Of a stretch of DNA of 64,000 nt, positions 32,114-41,926 are shown in pieces. The position numbers and the translations under genes are program-made. Location: NCBI RefSeq assembly GCF_004120195.1, contig NZ_SCHN01000023.1:17707-81706 (forward strand), in the 5' to 3' direction. Numbering within the stretch: the first letter of the stretch is position 1; each line of letters begins with the position of its first letter. The notes under the pieces are model-generated. The model had not been told where the DNA came from and made no database searches. It saw only the letters and a program-made list of their open reading frames with translations. The stretch is from Enterovibrio baiacu (lineage in GTDB: Bacteria > Pseudomonadota > Gammaproteobacteria > Enterobacterales > Vibrionaceae).

Positions 32114-32661
32114 AGCGCATTGCCATCGTCTACTTTTCACAAACAGGAAGCACTGCGAGCATGGCGCAAGCCGTTGCAGAAGGTGCAAAACAGCGAGATA
32201 CAGACGTCCTGCTTTACCCAATTGTGGGCACGGACATCATTGAAGGTCGGTTTAAGAATGAAGCCTTGTTTGATGAACTCGCCAATATGGATGCCATTAT
32301 CTTTGGATCGCCAACCTACATGGGCGGCCCTGCGGCACAATTTAAAGCTTTTGCTGATGCCAGCAGCGAGTCATGGTCAAATCAGTTATGGCACAACAAG
32401 CTCTCTGCCGGATTTACCACTGGCGGTAGCCCGTGCGGAGAAGTGCAAAGCACGATTGAGAGTTTTTATATTCTCGCCACGCAGCACAGCATGCTTTGGG
32501 TGGGGGTTGATGCCCCAGAAGGCACAGCATCAAAAACGTTCAACCGCCTCAATTCGTCGCTCGGTGCCATCGGCATGGTGGATGAAAAAGGCCAGTTGGA
32601 TGACATTGATATCAAAACGGCAAAGCGCCTTGGTGAGCGGGTGGCATCACTTATTCACTAG
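32110..32661 (+). CDS. flavodoxin-family NAD(P)H:quinone reductase-like protein
   Basis: 183 residues with a flavodoxin fold. The FMN phosphate loop is in IVYFSQTGSTASMAQAV and the second FMN loop is GSPTYMGGPAAQFKAFAD, both like WrbA-type quinone reductases. A third loop is TTGGSPCGEVQST. Such proteins reduce quinones by two electrons with NAD(P)H or carry electrons to a partner oxygenase. ATG chosen at 32110 because it overlaps the preceding stop and matches the fold start; a frame seven codons longer is open. I infer that it supplies reduced flavin or hydroquinone to the neighbouring questin-oxidase-like protein. Confidence 0.85.
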   Translation: MKRIAIVYFSQTGSTASMAQAVAEGAKQRDTDVLLYPIVGTDIIEGRFKNEALFDELANMDAIIFGSPTYMGGPAAQFKAFADASSESWSNQLWHNKLSAGFTTGGSPCGEVQSTIESFYILATQHSMLWVGVDAPEGTASKTFNRLNSSLGAIGMVDEKGQLDDIDIKTAKRLGERVASLIH

Positions 32662-32675
32662 GGTCTGTTGACCTG

Positions 32676-32729
32676 ATTTAGGACGGGACACTTATTTAAG
32701 ACGGGGCTCTTATTTAGGACGGGGCAAAG
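32676..32729 (+). repeat. three tandem 18-bp repeats
   Basis: Three consecutive copies of an 18-base unit (atttaggacgggacactt and two variants) lie at 32676-32693, 32694-32711 and 32712-32729, directly behind the flavodoxin stop and before the shared terminator. Copies differ at a few positions. Confidence 0.85.
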
Positions 32730-32736
32730 GCACAAA

Positions 32737-32760
32737 AAAAGGCGCTTTTCAGCGCCTTTT
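32737..32760 (-). terminator. bidirectional terminator between flavodoxin gene and tyrS
   Basis: AAAAGGCGCT, loop TTTC and AGCGCCTTTT form a stem with seven T on the minus strand (serving tyrS) and four T on the plus strand (serving the flavodoxin operon). Confidence 0.9.
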
Positions 32761-32799
32761 CATTTTGCATTCGCTCAGTAGCAAGCGCTCTGCGGTAAA

Positions 32800-33987
32800 T
32801 TACGCTAACGTGATACGCGCAAATTTACGTTTACCCACTTGGTACACTGCCGTACCAGCCGCAGGAACCAGTTTGGTATCGTCGACTTTTTCGCCGTCAA
32901 TCTTCACTGCGCCTTGGCGGATCATACGCATTGCATCTGAGGTAGAGCCAACCAAGTCAGCATCTTTCAGAAGGTTAGCAATGGCGACGCCTTGCTCGAA
33001 AGAAAACTCTGCCATTTCATCTGGCATCGCACCTTTTTGGAAACGATTGATGAATTCAGCTTCTGCCGCTTCCGCATCTGCTTCAGAGTGGAAACGAGCA
33101 ATGATTTCTTTTGCCAGCAAGATTTTCACATCACGTGGGTTCTTGCCGCCTTCGATGTCCGCTTTAAATTGTGCAATCTCTTCCAAAGGACGGAATGACA
33201 ACAATTCGTAGTAGCTCCACATCAGATCATCAGAGATCGACATGATTTTACCGAACATCTCGTTAGGTACGTCGCTGATACCAATGTAGTTATGCGCAGA
33301 CTTCGACATTTTCTTAACGCCGTCCAAGCCCACCAGCAGTGGCATCGTAATAACCACTTGCTGAGATTGACCGTTTTGCTTTTGCAGTTCACGGCCCATT
33401 AGCAAGTTAAACTTCTGGTCGGTACCACCCAGTTCAACGTCTGCCTCAAGCGCCACTGAATCATAACCTTGCAGAAGCGGGTAAATGAATTCGTGGATCG
33501 CGATTGGCTGATTGTTGCTGTAACGCTTTTTAAAGTCGTCACGCTCAAGCATACGTGCAACGGTAGAGCTTGCTGCCAAACGGATCATGCCGTCAGTGCC
33601 TAGCTCGCTCAACCAGCTTGAGTTGAATTCGATGCGTGTCTTAGCAGGATCCAAAATTTTGAAGATCTGCTCTTTGTAGGTTTCAGCATTGCTCAAAACC
33701 TGCTCACGCGTCAGCGGCGGACGTGTTGCGTTCTTGCCACTTGGGTCACCGACCATCGCGGTATAGTCACCGATAAGGAAGATTACTTCATGGCCCAGCT
33801 CCTGGAACGCACGCAGTTTATTCATGATCACAGTGTGACCAAGGTGAATATCCGGCGCCGTTGGATCCGCACCCAACTTGATACGAAGAGGACGGTTTTC
33901 TTTTAGTTTCGCAATCAGTTCCGCTTCAGGAATCAATTCCTCAACACCACGCTTAATTTCGGCTAGCGCGGCTTCAATGCTCGCCAT
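32800..33987 (-). CDS. tyrS: tyrosyl-tRNA synthetase
   Basis: Charges tRNA-Tyr with tyrosine in the cytoplasm. 395 residues, the shorter TyrS form usual in Vibrio, against 424 in E. coli. The class I signature HLGH is at residues 48-51 and KMSKS is at about 226-230. The S4 RNA-binding domain is at the C-terminus ([17 protein letters not shown]). The sequence [12 protein letters not shown] and the tyrosine-site [18 protein letters not shown] are well conserved. Divergent from the endopeptidase gene; the 213-base gap holds both promoters. No tRNA-like T-box leader was evident. Confidence 0.97.
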   Translation of the reverse strand: MASIEAALAEIKRGVEELIPEAELIAKLKENRPLRIKLGADPTAPDIHLGHTVIMNKLRAFQELGHEVIFLIGDYTAMVGDPSGKNATRPPLTREQVLSNAETYKEQIFKILDPAKTRIEFNSSWLSELGTDGMIRLAASSTVARMLERDDFKKRYSNNQPIAIHEFIYPLLQGYDSVALEADVELGGTDQKFNLLMGRELQKQNGQSQQVVITMPLLVGLDGVKKMSKSAHNYIGISDVPNEMFGKIMSISDDLMWSYYELLSFRPLEEIAQFKADIEGGKNPRDVKILLAKEIIARFHSEADAEAAEAEFINRFQKGAMPDEMAEFSFEQGVAIANLLKDADLVGSTSDAMRMIRQGAVKIDGEKVDDTKLVPAAGTAVYQVGKRKFARITLA

Positions 33988-34200
33988 AGTTTATCGCTCC
34001 CACAGAATCGGCAATTTTTCGTAAAGCGACATACTACTTGAATAGCGATGGTTTTTGAAACCAGTTAGACTTATATAAATAAGCAAGATATGACGCTTGC
34101 ATATAAATCAAAGGGAACCACTCGCCACTCTGATTTTCCGAGGGATTTGGCAAGCATCAGTGTGTTCCGGGTAATTTCATTTTCCTAAACGATATTTTTA

Positions 34201-35520
34201 ATGCCTGTAAACAGAATTGCTGCGCTACCTCGCCTTCATCAGGTGTCTATTATGGCCATCAGTGCGCTTGTCGTGCTGTTGATTTTGCTCCCCTCAGAAT
34301 CCCCGACCCAGCACCCTGAGTCGAAATTTGAGATCGGGAAACAATACCCCATAAAACTCGAAGCTAATTCCCTGCTTCCCCCAGAAGACGAAGCCCAACC
34401 CGTCAGCAATTTTGCGTCACTGACTTGGCATAAGTTCAAAGTCCAAGCCGGTGATAGTCTTGCCGTGATTTTTAACCGTGTCGGAATAAGCCCCACAACC
34501 CTTTACCGACTCATTAACAGCGACGAAGGCACCAAGAAATTGGCATCGCTGAAAGTAGGAGACGAGATCCACCTCGGCTTCGACGACCAAGGGTTGTTTA
34601 GCCAATTGGTGCAGCCTCGCGGTGTAAATGAAACCCTCGTGGTCACGCGCATTGGCGATCAATTCGTATCAAAGGTCGAATCAAAAGAAATCGACACACA
34701 AGTTAACTTTGCGTCAGCCACCATTGAATCAAGCTTTTGGAATGCAGGGATAAGCGCAGGACTGAATGCCAACCAAATCATGGAACTTGCAGGCCTGTTT
34801 GGTTGGGATGTCGACTTCGCGTTAGACATTCGACAAGGCGATGCTTTCTCTGTGCTATTCGAAGAGCAGCTCGTTGAGGGTGAAATCATTGGCCGTGGGA
34901 ATATTCTTGCGGCAACGTTTACCAACCGCGGCGAAACCTTCACGGCTATCCGTTCGAAAACAGGCAAGTATTTCGACGAGAAAGGTCGCGCCATGAAGAA
35001 AGCGTTTTTACGCTCGCCTGTTAACTTCCGTTATGTCAGTTCCAACTTTAACCCTCGCCGTTTACACCCCGTAACAGGCAAAGTGAAATCGCACCGAGGC
35101 ACGGATTACGTCGCACCTGTTGGCACCCCCATTTGGGCGGCGGGTGACGGCATCGTCATGAAATCTGCCTACAACAAATTCAACGGTAACTATGTCTTCA
35201 TCAGGCACAGTTCAACCTACATCACCAAGTATTTGCACCTCTCTAAACGTAAAGTCAAAACAGGGCAGCGTGTGAAGCAGGGACAAACCATTGGTACGCT
35301 GGGCGGCACAGGACGTGTGACAGGCCCACACTTGCACTACGAGTTCCTCGTTCACGGCGTGCACAAGAACCCGCGCACAGTGAAGCTGCCGCAAGCGAAA
35401 TCCCTCTCAGGCAAAGAGAAAACCGCGTTTATTGCACTGGCAAAAGACCGATTGGCGCAATTGAACAAATTGAGTGAGCTTCTTGCCTCTATTGGCACCT
35501 TAGAGCGCAACCACTCCTAA
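34201..35520 (+). CDS. M23 murein endopeptidase, MepM/ShyC-like
   Basis: Zinc peptidase that cuts peptide cross-links in peptidoglycan to allow wall growth. 439 residues: one membrane anchor at about 17-31, an OapA/LysM-like domain near 75-125 (WHKFKVQAGDSLAVIFNRVG), a middle domain and the LytM/M23 domain at about 285-390. Zinc ligands are His298 and Asp302 (SHRGTDY) plus His379 in GPHLHYEF, with His377 as a catalytic residue. In V. cholerae the equivalent gene beside tyrS is, as I recall, shyC (VC0630). The annotated start has no strong ribosome site; an in-frame ATG at codon 18 would fall inside the membrane segment and is less likely. Confidence 0.93.
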   Translation: MPVNRIAALPRLHQVSIMAISALVVLLILLPSESPTQHPESKFEIGKQYPIKLEANSLLPPEDEAQPVSNFASLTWHKFKVQAGDSLAVIFNRVGISPTTLYRLINSDEGTKKLASLKVGDEIHLGFDDQGLFSQLVQPRGVNETLVVTRIGDQFVSKVESKEIDTQVNFASATIESSFWNAGISAGLNANQIMELAGLFGWDVDFALDIRQGDAFSVLFEEQLVEGEIIGRGNILAATFTNRGETFTAIRSKTGKYFDEKGRAMKKAFLRSPVNFRYVSSNFNPRRLHPVTGKVKSHRGTDYVAPVGTPIWAAGDGIVMKSAYNKFNGNYVFIRHSSTYITKYLHLSKRKVKTGQRVKQGQTIGTLGGTGRVTGPHLHYEFLVHGVHKNPRTVKLPQAKSLSGKEKTAFIALAKDRLAQLNKLSELLASIGTLERNHS

Positions 35521-35548
35521 CGGAGGCTTTATCACTCAAACGAAAAAG

Positions 35549-35573
35549 CAGCGCGATGCGCTGCTTTTTTAAT
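35549..35573. terminator. weak hairpin between endopeptidase and RND genes
   Basis: AGCAGCG, two to three bases and CGCTGCT are followed by TTTTTT. It is a compact stem 30 bases after the endopeptidase stop, read on the plus strand, and sits between two convergent genes. Confidence 0.7.
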
Positions 35574-35600
35574 ACCACCTCTAAACGCTCCCCAACGTCG

Positions 35601-38600
35601 CTAGGACTGAGATGCCGGCACGGTGTTTTGCTTAAACGACCCAGAAGTATCACCTTGCTCTTCTTCGGTATCAGAAGAGGTAAACGTCAATCCTTTTTGC
35701 TTACTTGGCGTTTTAGAAGGCGTGTCAGGCATTGCCTTCTTAGGCTCTCTCGCCAGCATCAATAGGCAAGGCGTAAGCACAAGCGTCAGCACGGTCGAAA
35801 ATGCCAACCCACCCGCGACCGCCGTCGCAAGTTGAGACCACCACTGCGTACTCGGTGCGCCAAATTCAACGCCTTGATTGACCAAATCAACGTTCATCTC
35901 TAACACCATCGGCATCAGGCCGAGAATCGTTGTGACGGTTGTGAGTAGCACAGGCCGTAAACGCTGCGCCCCGGTTCGTAATATAGCATCGGCTTTCGCG
36001 AGCCCTTGGCGACGTAGCACATTGTAGGTATCAATCAGAACAATGTTGTTATTGACCACGATCCCCGCCAAGGTGATCACCCCAACCCCTGACATGATCA
36101 CCCCAAAAGGACGCTGGAAGATAAGTAACCCCAGGAAGACACCAACCGTGGAGAACAAAACTGCACTCAAGATCAAGAAAGCTTGATAGAAGCTGTTGAA
36201 CTGGGTGATCAAGATGATCGCCATCGCACCCAATGCCGCCATAAATGCCGTTATCAAGAATGCCTGACTGTTGTTCTGCTCTTCGTTTTGGCCCCGCACG
36301 ATGGTTTCCACACCACTTGGCAGCCCCAACGCCTCTATCTGCGCAGTGAGTGTCGGCAGTTCAAGGCTCAAGTTATACCCTTCTGCCATGTCAGCCATCA
36401 CTTTCACCACACGCTTACCGTCTACGCGATCAATGTTCCCTTGCTTTTGCTCTGCGGTGATCTTCGCGAAGTTGGTAATAGGCACTAACCCGTGCTCAGT
36501 TTTAATTCTGAGCTCATCGAATCGGCCGATGTCCCTTTTGTCTTCAGGGTACCGCACTAAAATATCAACTTCTTCGTCGGCATCATCTGGCAAATAATCA
36601 CCAATTTTCAGACCGTTCGTCACAAACTGAACCGTGTTTCCCACCAGCGTAGCATCCGCGCCAAACCTCGCGGCATCAGCACGATCAATATCAATTGACC
36701 AATCAATTCCGGGCTTGGTGAGGGTGTCGCTCAGGTTGGTGAAAGCGACATTCTGCTCCAACAGCGCACGAAGTTGTCTTGCCGCAGGTTCAATGTCGCT
36801 GTTAACGTCTGACGTCACTTCAATGGACAGATCCTGCTCACTTGGCGGCCCTGCATCTGGCTTTTTGAATTCCAACTCAAGCCCCGCAAGATCCGACGTT
36901 TTTTCGCGAAGTTCAGCAATGATTTCCTTCACTTTACGGCGCTCTTGCCAATCAACGGGTTTCATCTGAATAACGCCGATTTCATCTTGCCCGCCAGTTC
37001 GGGTGTAGACACTTTCGATTTCATCCATGCCCAACACACGCGCTTCAACTTCTTTCATCAATACGTCTTTTTCGTAGATAGAAAGGTCACCATGAGAACG
37101 GACTTTGATATTAAAAAACGCAGGATCCACATCAGGGAAGAATTCAGTCCCCAACCCAGATTTGTTGTAAGCAAAACCCACCGTAAACGCGACCAATAGC
37201 GCTGAAAGTAGAATTTTAAGCGGATGATGAATGGCGACCTTTAGCGTGTTGATGTAAGCACGCGTAATGCCCCGCGCCTCATTGAAATCACCGTTTTCGA
37301 TCGCCTGCATGCGCGCTTGCTGCTTATCCGACAAGGCCAACGGCTTACCAAACCAACTCCCAAGCACGGGAACAAAAAGCAATGCCATCACCAAAGAGGC
37401 AAACAAGGTCGCAATCAAGGTGAGCGGCATGTACTTCATGAACTCGCCCGTGATGTCAGGCCAGAACAACAAGGGGGCAAAGGCGACGAGTGTTGTTGCT
37501 GTCGAGGCGATTATCGGCCATGACATGCGATGGGCGGCTTCTCGATAAGCTTGTTTACGATCGATGCCTTCGCGCATACGCCTGTCGGCGTACTCGGTCA
37601 CCACAATCGCGCCGTCCACCAGCAGCCCTACCGCCATGATCAAAGAGAACAGCACAACGATGTTCACGGTGAGGCCAAACAGTGACAATACGACCAAACC
37701 CGTCAGGAAAGAGCCCGGGATCGACACGCCCACCAAAAACGCGGTTCGCGCCCCTAAAATGGCGATGATCACCACCACCACAAGTAGCACGGCAGATAAG
37801 ATGTTGTTTTGCAGGTCAGAAAGCATGGATCTGACATCGTCAGACCCATCCCAGGTGTATTTCACTTGCAGTGCAGCTGGCCACTCTGGTTGCTTTTGCG
37901 CTTCAACCAACACGGCTTTCACCAACTCCACCGTTTCGATGATGTTTTCACCCGCGCGCTTTTTCACATCCAAAACGATGGCGGGTTTACCGTCTAATCG
38001 CGCAAAGCTTTCTGGATCTTTGAAGCCACGACGCACCGTTGCCACATCTTCAACGGTCACCACCTGAACGCCATCGACCTTGATGGGCAGTTCAAGAACA
38101 TCCCGTGCAGACTCAAAAACAGACGGGACTTTCACCGAAAAACGCCCGTATCCCGTATCAACATAACCAGCAGCAACCACGCGGTTGTTACGGGCAACAA
38201 GGTTAAATATCGCTTCTTGGTCAAGGCCGTAACTTTCAAGCAGCAACGGCTCCACGATGATTTCAACCACGTCATCACGATCGCCCGCCACATCCACTTC
38301 GAGCACTTGCTTAAAGCTTTCCAGCTTCTCTTGAAGTTTGCGTGCGATCTTCACAATGGCGCGCTCAGACACATCACCATACAGGGCAACCGACAGAACA
38401 GGCTGTTCGCTGGCAAAGGTCACTTCGTTGACGGTGGGCTCATCACTGTCTTCAGGTAATCGAGGTTTCACCAGATCCACGGCTTCGCGTACATCCGCCA
38501 TGGCCTGCTCCAAATCGACACCCACGTTAAATTCGAGTGTGACTGACGCATGGCCTTCTGAGGCAATGGCCGTCATTTCCTTGATGCCTTCAATCGAGCG

Positions 38601-38816
38601 CAACTCTTGTTCAACAGGACGAACAAGCAAGCGCTCTGAATCTTCTGGCGAAATCCCTTCATGGCCTACCGACACATAAATGACAGGAATGGTGATATCA
38701 GGATCGGATTCTTTAGGAATGGTTTGGTAGGTGTAAACGCCTGCGACAAACAAGAAAAGCAGCAGAGTTACCATAGTTCGCGTGCGTGCCAGCGACGCAT
38801 CAATCAAGCTTCTCAC
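35601..38816 (-). CDS. RND efflux pump inner-membrane transporter
   Basis: 1071 residues, AcrB/HAE family organisation: a first membrane helix (residues 13-33), a large periplasmic loop, five helices, a second large loop and six more helices, with a hydrophilic C-terminal tail of about 50 residues rich in Lys, Ser and Thr. The second helix bundle has GLLVDGAIVV, where Asp401 corresponds to AcrB Asp407 and Gly402 replaces Asp408. In the tenth helix GIVVNNNIVLID has Asn922 where AcrB has Lys940. The partner fusion protein is 12 bases upstream, forming an operon with no outer-membrane channel gene. Substrates are not predictable; V. cholerae carries a related pair in the same place. Confidence 0.93.
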   Translation of the reverse strand: MRSLIDASLARTRTMVTLLLFLFVAGVYTYQTIPKESDPDITIPVIYVSVGHEGISPEDSERLLVRPVEQELRSIEGIKEMTAIASEGHASVTLEFNVGVDLEQAMADVREAVDLVKPRLPEDSDEPTVNEVTFASEQPVLSVALYGDVSERAIVKIARKLQEKLESFKQVLEVDVAGDRDDVVEIIVEPLLLESYGLDQEAIFNLVARNNRVVAAGYVDTGYGRFSVKVPSVFESARDVLELPIKVDGVQVVTVEDVATVRRGFKDPESFARLDGKPAIVLDVKKRAGENIIETVELVKAVLVEAQKQPEWPAALQVKYTWDGSDDVRSMLSDLQNNILSAVLLVVVVIIAILGARTAFLVGVSIPGSFLTGLVVLSLFGLTVNIVVLFSLIMAVGLLVDGAIVVTEYADRRMREGIDRKQAYREAAHRMSWPIIASTATTLVAFAPLLFWPDITGEFMKYMPLTLIATLFASLVMALLFVPVLGSWFGKPLALSDKQQARMQAIENGDFNEARGITRAYINTLKVAIHHPLKILLSALLVAFTVGFAYNKSGLGTEFFPDVDPAFFNIKVRSHGDLSIYEKDVLMKEVEARVLGMDEIESVYTRTGGQDEIGVIQMKPVDWQERRKVKEIIAELREKTSDLAGLELEFKKPDAGPPSEQDLSIEVTSDVNSDIEPAARQLRALLEQNVAFTNLSDTLTKPGIDWSIDIDRADAARFGADATLVGNTVQFVTNGLKIGDYLPDDADEEVDILVRYPEDKRDIGRFDELRIKTEHGLVPITNFAKITAEQKQGNIDRVDGKRVVKVMADMAEGYNLSLELPTLTAQIEALGLPSGVETIVRGQNEEQNNSQAFLITAFMAALGAMAIILITQFNSFYQAFLILSAVLFSTVGVFLGLLIFQRPFGVIMSGVGVITLAGIVVNNNIVLIDTYNVLRRQGLAKADAILRTGAQRLRPVLLTTVTTILGLMPMVLEMNVDLVNQGVEFGAPSTQWWSQLATAVAGGLAFSTVLTLVLTPCLLMLAREPKKAMPDTPSKTPSKQKGLTFTSSDTEEEQGDTSGSFKQNTVPASQS

Positions 38817-38828
38817 AACAAGGCCTCC

Positions 38829-39920
38829 TTATTGTGCGTCGGATTGACGAACAGCAATGACCGCATCACCATCTCGGACAAACCCTTGTCCTTTTGTGAT
38901 GACATCAACTTGATCGCCAAGCCCTGCCAGCCACACGCCGTCTTGTTCGGCTTTGACCAGCTTGGTCGAAACAAAAGCGACTTTGTCACCCAATAAGGTT
39001 TTCACCCCTAAATTGCCAGATTCATCCAGCGCTAACATTGAAGGCAACAACTTCACCGCGCGTTGTTCTTCAAGAGGCAAATCCACTTCGGCACTGATCC
39101 CCGCGGGGATAGCTTGCTCAGGGTTAGGAATTTCGAGTTCAATGGTAAAAGTATTGGTGGTTTGAGAAGCGGTGCTTGATTGATAGCGAAGACGACCTTC
39201 AAGCTCATCACCACTGACAAAAATAATGGTGGCAGGCATGTTGGCATCAATATGACTGATGTGCTTTTCGCTAACATCCGCCGTGACAATCAAAGGATCC
39301 AGATCGATGATGCTCGCAATCGGATCGCCGACAGCAAGATAATCCCCCACTTCCACCATCACATCATCAACAATGCCATCAAACGGCGCACGGACTTGAG
39401 TGTGGGAAAGTGCGATCGACAAGTTCTCAACATTGGCGCGGGCTTCAATCAAATTCGCTTCGGCTAGCGAGAACGCAACTTCGCCTTGTAACCCTTTTTT
39501 CTTCAACGATTTGGCAGCGTTATATTCTTTCGTTCTTACCAAACGTAGCGCCTTCGCGCGCTCTAGCTGCGCATTCCGGTCGCCTTTGTCGATATTCAAC
39601 AGAAGGTCCCCTTTCTTCACTGTCGCGCCTTTTTTCACACTGACACTGACAATACGACCATCTGCTTCAGAGGAAATCGTCGCTTCGCGATCAGGTGCTG
39701 TGCGGCCATATAAAGAAATAGAACGCGTAACAGGTTCGGCAAAGAAGGTATCTACCGACACGCGCGTTAGCGGGGCTTGTGTTTCTGTTTTTGACTGCTC
39801 AGGTTGCGTGTCATCGGTGTGACCGCTGCCAACCCAAAAAACGAGAAGAACAAGGAGAACCAAGGAAATGATCCAAGGTCGTTGAGAGAAATAAGACGTG
39901 ATTGCGCCTGCATTAGCCAT
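38829..39920 (-). CDS. RND efflux periplasmic membrane-fusion protein
   Basis: HlyD/AcrA-family adaptor that links the RND transporter to an outer-membrane channel. 363 residues from the chosen start MANAGAITSYFSQRP. One membrane helix at about 16-31 anchors it; there is no lipobox Cys, so it is not a lipoprotein. A coiled-coil hairpin at about 115-175 is flanked by the two lipoyl halves (GRIVSVSVKKGATVKKGDLL and VRAPFDGIVDDVMVEVGDYL). A beta-barrel and membrane-proximal domain follow. A frame 18 codons longer is open but runs back toward the erpA terminator; AGGA precedes the chosen ATG. Confidence 0.93.
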   Translation of the reverse strand: MANAGAITSYFSQRPWIISLVLLVLLVFWVGSGHTDDTQPEQSKTETQAPLTRVSVDTFFAEPVTRSISLYGRTAPDREATISSEADGRIVSVSVKKGATVKKGDLLLNIDKGDRNAQLERAKALRLVRTKEYNAAKSLKKKGLQGEVAFSLAEANLIEARANVENLSIALSHTQVRAPFDGIVDDVMVEVGDYLAVGDPIASIIDLDPLIVTADVSEKHISHIDANMPATIIFVSGDELEGRLRYQSSTASQTTNTFTIELEIPNPEQAIPAGISAEVDLPLEEQRAVKLLPSMLALDESGNLGVKTLLGDKVAFVSTKLVKAEQDGVWLAGLGDQVDVITKGQGFVRDGDAVIAVRQSDAQ

Positions 39921-39949
39921 AGTGATTATCCTGACTTGGTTGCTGCAGA

Positions 39950-39982
39950 AAATAAAACGGGCTCTATCCATCAAGCCCGTTT
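39950..39982 (-). terminator. erpA terminator
   Basis: On the minus strand AAACGGGCT, a ten-base loop and AGCCCGTTTTATTTT form a 9-bp stem with a T-rich tail, 15 bases after the erpA stop. It lies only 30 bases before the fusion-protein start. The efflux genes therefore depend on read-through or on a promoter inside or upstream of the stem. Confidence 0.85.
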
Positions 39983-39997
39983 AGTGTGTCTTATACT

Positions 39998-40339
39998 TTA
40001 TACACTGAATGACGCACCACAACCACAGGTGGTCGTTGCATTCGGATTGTTTACGAAGAAACGTGAACCTTCTAACCCTTCGGTGTAATCAACAACACCA
40101 CCAAGCAAATATTGCAGGCTCATTGGGTCAACCACCAAGGTTACCCCTGATTTTTCAATGGTCATGTCGCCGTCATTCACGTTTTCATCAAACGTAAAAC
40201 CGTATTGGAAACCGCTGCAACCACCGCCTGTAATGTATACACGCAGTTTCAGGTTTGGATTTTCCTCTTCCTGGATCAGCGTTTTTACCTTGTTCGCCGC
40301 TGTCTCAGAGAATTGCAACGGCAAATTGGTATCGCTCAT
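39998..40339 (-). CDS. erpA: iron-sulfur cluster insertion protein ErpA
   Basis: A-type carrier that delivers 4Fe-4S clusters to target proteins such as IspG. 113 residues against 114 in E. coli. The three cluster cysteines are Cys41 ([11 protein letters not shown]), Cys105 and Cys107 (TTCGCGASF). The sequence [22 protein letters not shown] is almost identical to E. coli. A single gene divergent from hemL, with its own terminator. No IscR-box-like motif was identified by eye in the short intergenic region. Confidence 0.97.
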   Translation of the reverse strand: MSDTNLPLQFSETAANKVKTLIQEEENPNLKLRVYITGGGCSGFQYGFTFDENVNDGDMTIEKSGVTLVVDPMSLQYLLGGVVDYTEGLEGSRFFVNNPNATTTCGCGASFSV

Positions 40340-40565
40340 TTCTACCTCACATACGCTTTTATATTATTCGCATTATCTAATACCTGACTATTTCGTTCAA
40401 GTATTGTGCATTTTGCTCAAGGGCATTCAGCAATCATCCCTCACATACGTCAATAATGACATGTCTGTGATAGTAAACGCATCAACTAACTCGCCTGATC
40501 TACTCGCATCTCGTACAATACGGTCAGATTTAACACTGACGAACTAAATGGCCTAGGAAAGAACC

Positions 40566-41855
40566 ATGACCAAATCAGCCGAGTTATTCCAACAAGCCCG
40601 CAAAACCATTCCTGGCGGCGTAAACTCTCCTGTTCGCGCTTTCGCAGGCGTTGGCGGCGATCCAATCTTCATCGAACGTGCAGATGGCGCGTATATTTAT
40701 GACGCCGATGGCAAAGCGTACATTGATTATGTCGGTTCTTGGGGTCCAATGATCTTGGGGCACAACAACACCGCCATTCGTGACGCAGTGATTGAAGCGG
40801 CGCAGAACGGTTTGAGCTTTGGTGCGCCGACTGCGCGCGAAATCACCCTCGCGGAGCTTGTTAGCCAGCTCGTACCTTCGATGGAAATGGTGCGCATGGT
40901 GAGCTCAGGCACAGAAGCGACCATGAGTGCCATCCGACTGGCACGTGGTTTTACTCGTCGTGATAAGTTCATCAAATTCGAAGGCTGTTACCACGGCCAC
41001 GCTGACTGCTTGCTCGTAAAAGCAGGTTCTGGCGCACTGACGCTTGGCGAACCAACGTCGCCAGGTGTTCCCGCTGATTTTGCAAAACACACCCTCACAT
41101 GCACCTTCAATGACCTTGATTCTGTTCGCGCAGCCTTCGAACAATACCCAGAAGAGATTGCGTGCATCATCGTTGAGCCTGTTGCTGGCAACATGAACTG
41201 CATTCCTCCACAACCGGGTTTCCATGAAGGCCTTCGTGCACTGTGTGATGAGTTTGGTGCCCTGTTGATCTTTGATGAAGTGATGACAGGTTTCCGTGTT
41301 GCACTTGGCGGCGCACAAGCACACTACAAGATCACGCCTGACCTAACGACGCTGGGTAAAGTGATTGGCGGTGGTATGCCTGTAGGCGCCTTCGGTGGTC
41401 GTCGTGAAGTGATGGAATACATTGCACCAACGGGCCCGGTATACCAAGCGGGTACATTGTCAGGTAACCCTGTAGCGATGGCAGCAGGCGAAGCGGCGCT
41501 GAATGAACTTCGTAAAGAAGGCAATGAAGCGCAACTCGCGAGCATCACTAAGCGCCTTGCTGAAGGCTTTAAAGCAGCAGCAGACAAGCACGGTGTTCCA
41601 CTGGCGATTAACCAAGTGGGTGGCATGTTCGGTTTCTTCTTTACCGACAAAGAAAGCATCACGTGCTTTGCAGACGTTCAACAGTGTGACATCGAGAAGT
41701 TCAAACGCTTCTTCCACTTGATGCTGGACCAAGGTATTTACTTGGCACCTTCAGCATTTGAAGCAAGCTTTACGTCTCTGTCTCATGGTGAGGAAGAACT
41801 TGCGGCAACGTTGAAAGCCGCGGATAGCGCATTTGCAGCGCTGGCTAACAGCTAA
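40566..41855 (+). CDS. hemL: glutamate-1-semialdehyde 2,1-aminomutase
   Basis: PLP enzyme that makes 5-aminolevulinate for haem and other tetrapyrroles. 429 residues, standard length. N-terminus [26 protein letters not shown] is typical. The PLP lysine is Lys265 in [18 protein letters not shown], and [16 protein letters not shown] is the family substrate motif. GAAAG lies close before the ATG. A monocistronic unit closed by a strong terminator. Confidence 0.97.
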   Translation: MTKSAELFQQARKTIPGGVNSPVRAFAGVGGDPIFIERADGAYIYDADGKAYIDYVGSWGPMILGHNNTAIRDAVIEAAQNGLSFGAPTAREITLAELVSQLVPSMEMVRMVSSGTEATMSAIRLARGFTRRDKFIKFEGCYHGHADCLLVKAGSGALTLGEPTSPGVPADFAKHTLTCTFNDLDSVRAAFEQYPEEIACIIVEPVAGNMNCIPPQPGFHEGLRALCDEFGALLIFDEVMTGFRVALGGAQAHYKITPDLTTLGKVIGGGMPVGAFGGRREVMEYIAPTGPVYQAGTLSGNPVAMAAGEAALNELRKEGNEAQLASITKRLAEGFKAAADKHGVPLAINQVGGMFGFFFTDKESITCFADVQQCDIEKFKRFFHLMLDQGIYLAPSAFEASFTSLSHGEEELAATLKAADSAFAALANS

Positions 41856-41873
41856 ACAACGCGTTTGTAACCG

Positions 41874-41903
41874 AAAAAGCGGCGTATTTCGCCGCTTTTT
41901 TTG
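41874..41903 (+). terminator. hemL terminator
   Basis: AAAAAGCGGCG, loop TATTT and CGCCGCTTTTTTT form a perfect stem-loop with a long T-run, 18 bases after the hemL stop. On the minus strand it would also serve the small gene at 41927-42037, because the A-run becomes a T-run. Confidence 0.92.
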
Positions 41904-41926
41904 TCTCTATACCCTGCTAAATCGGG

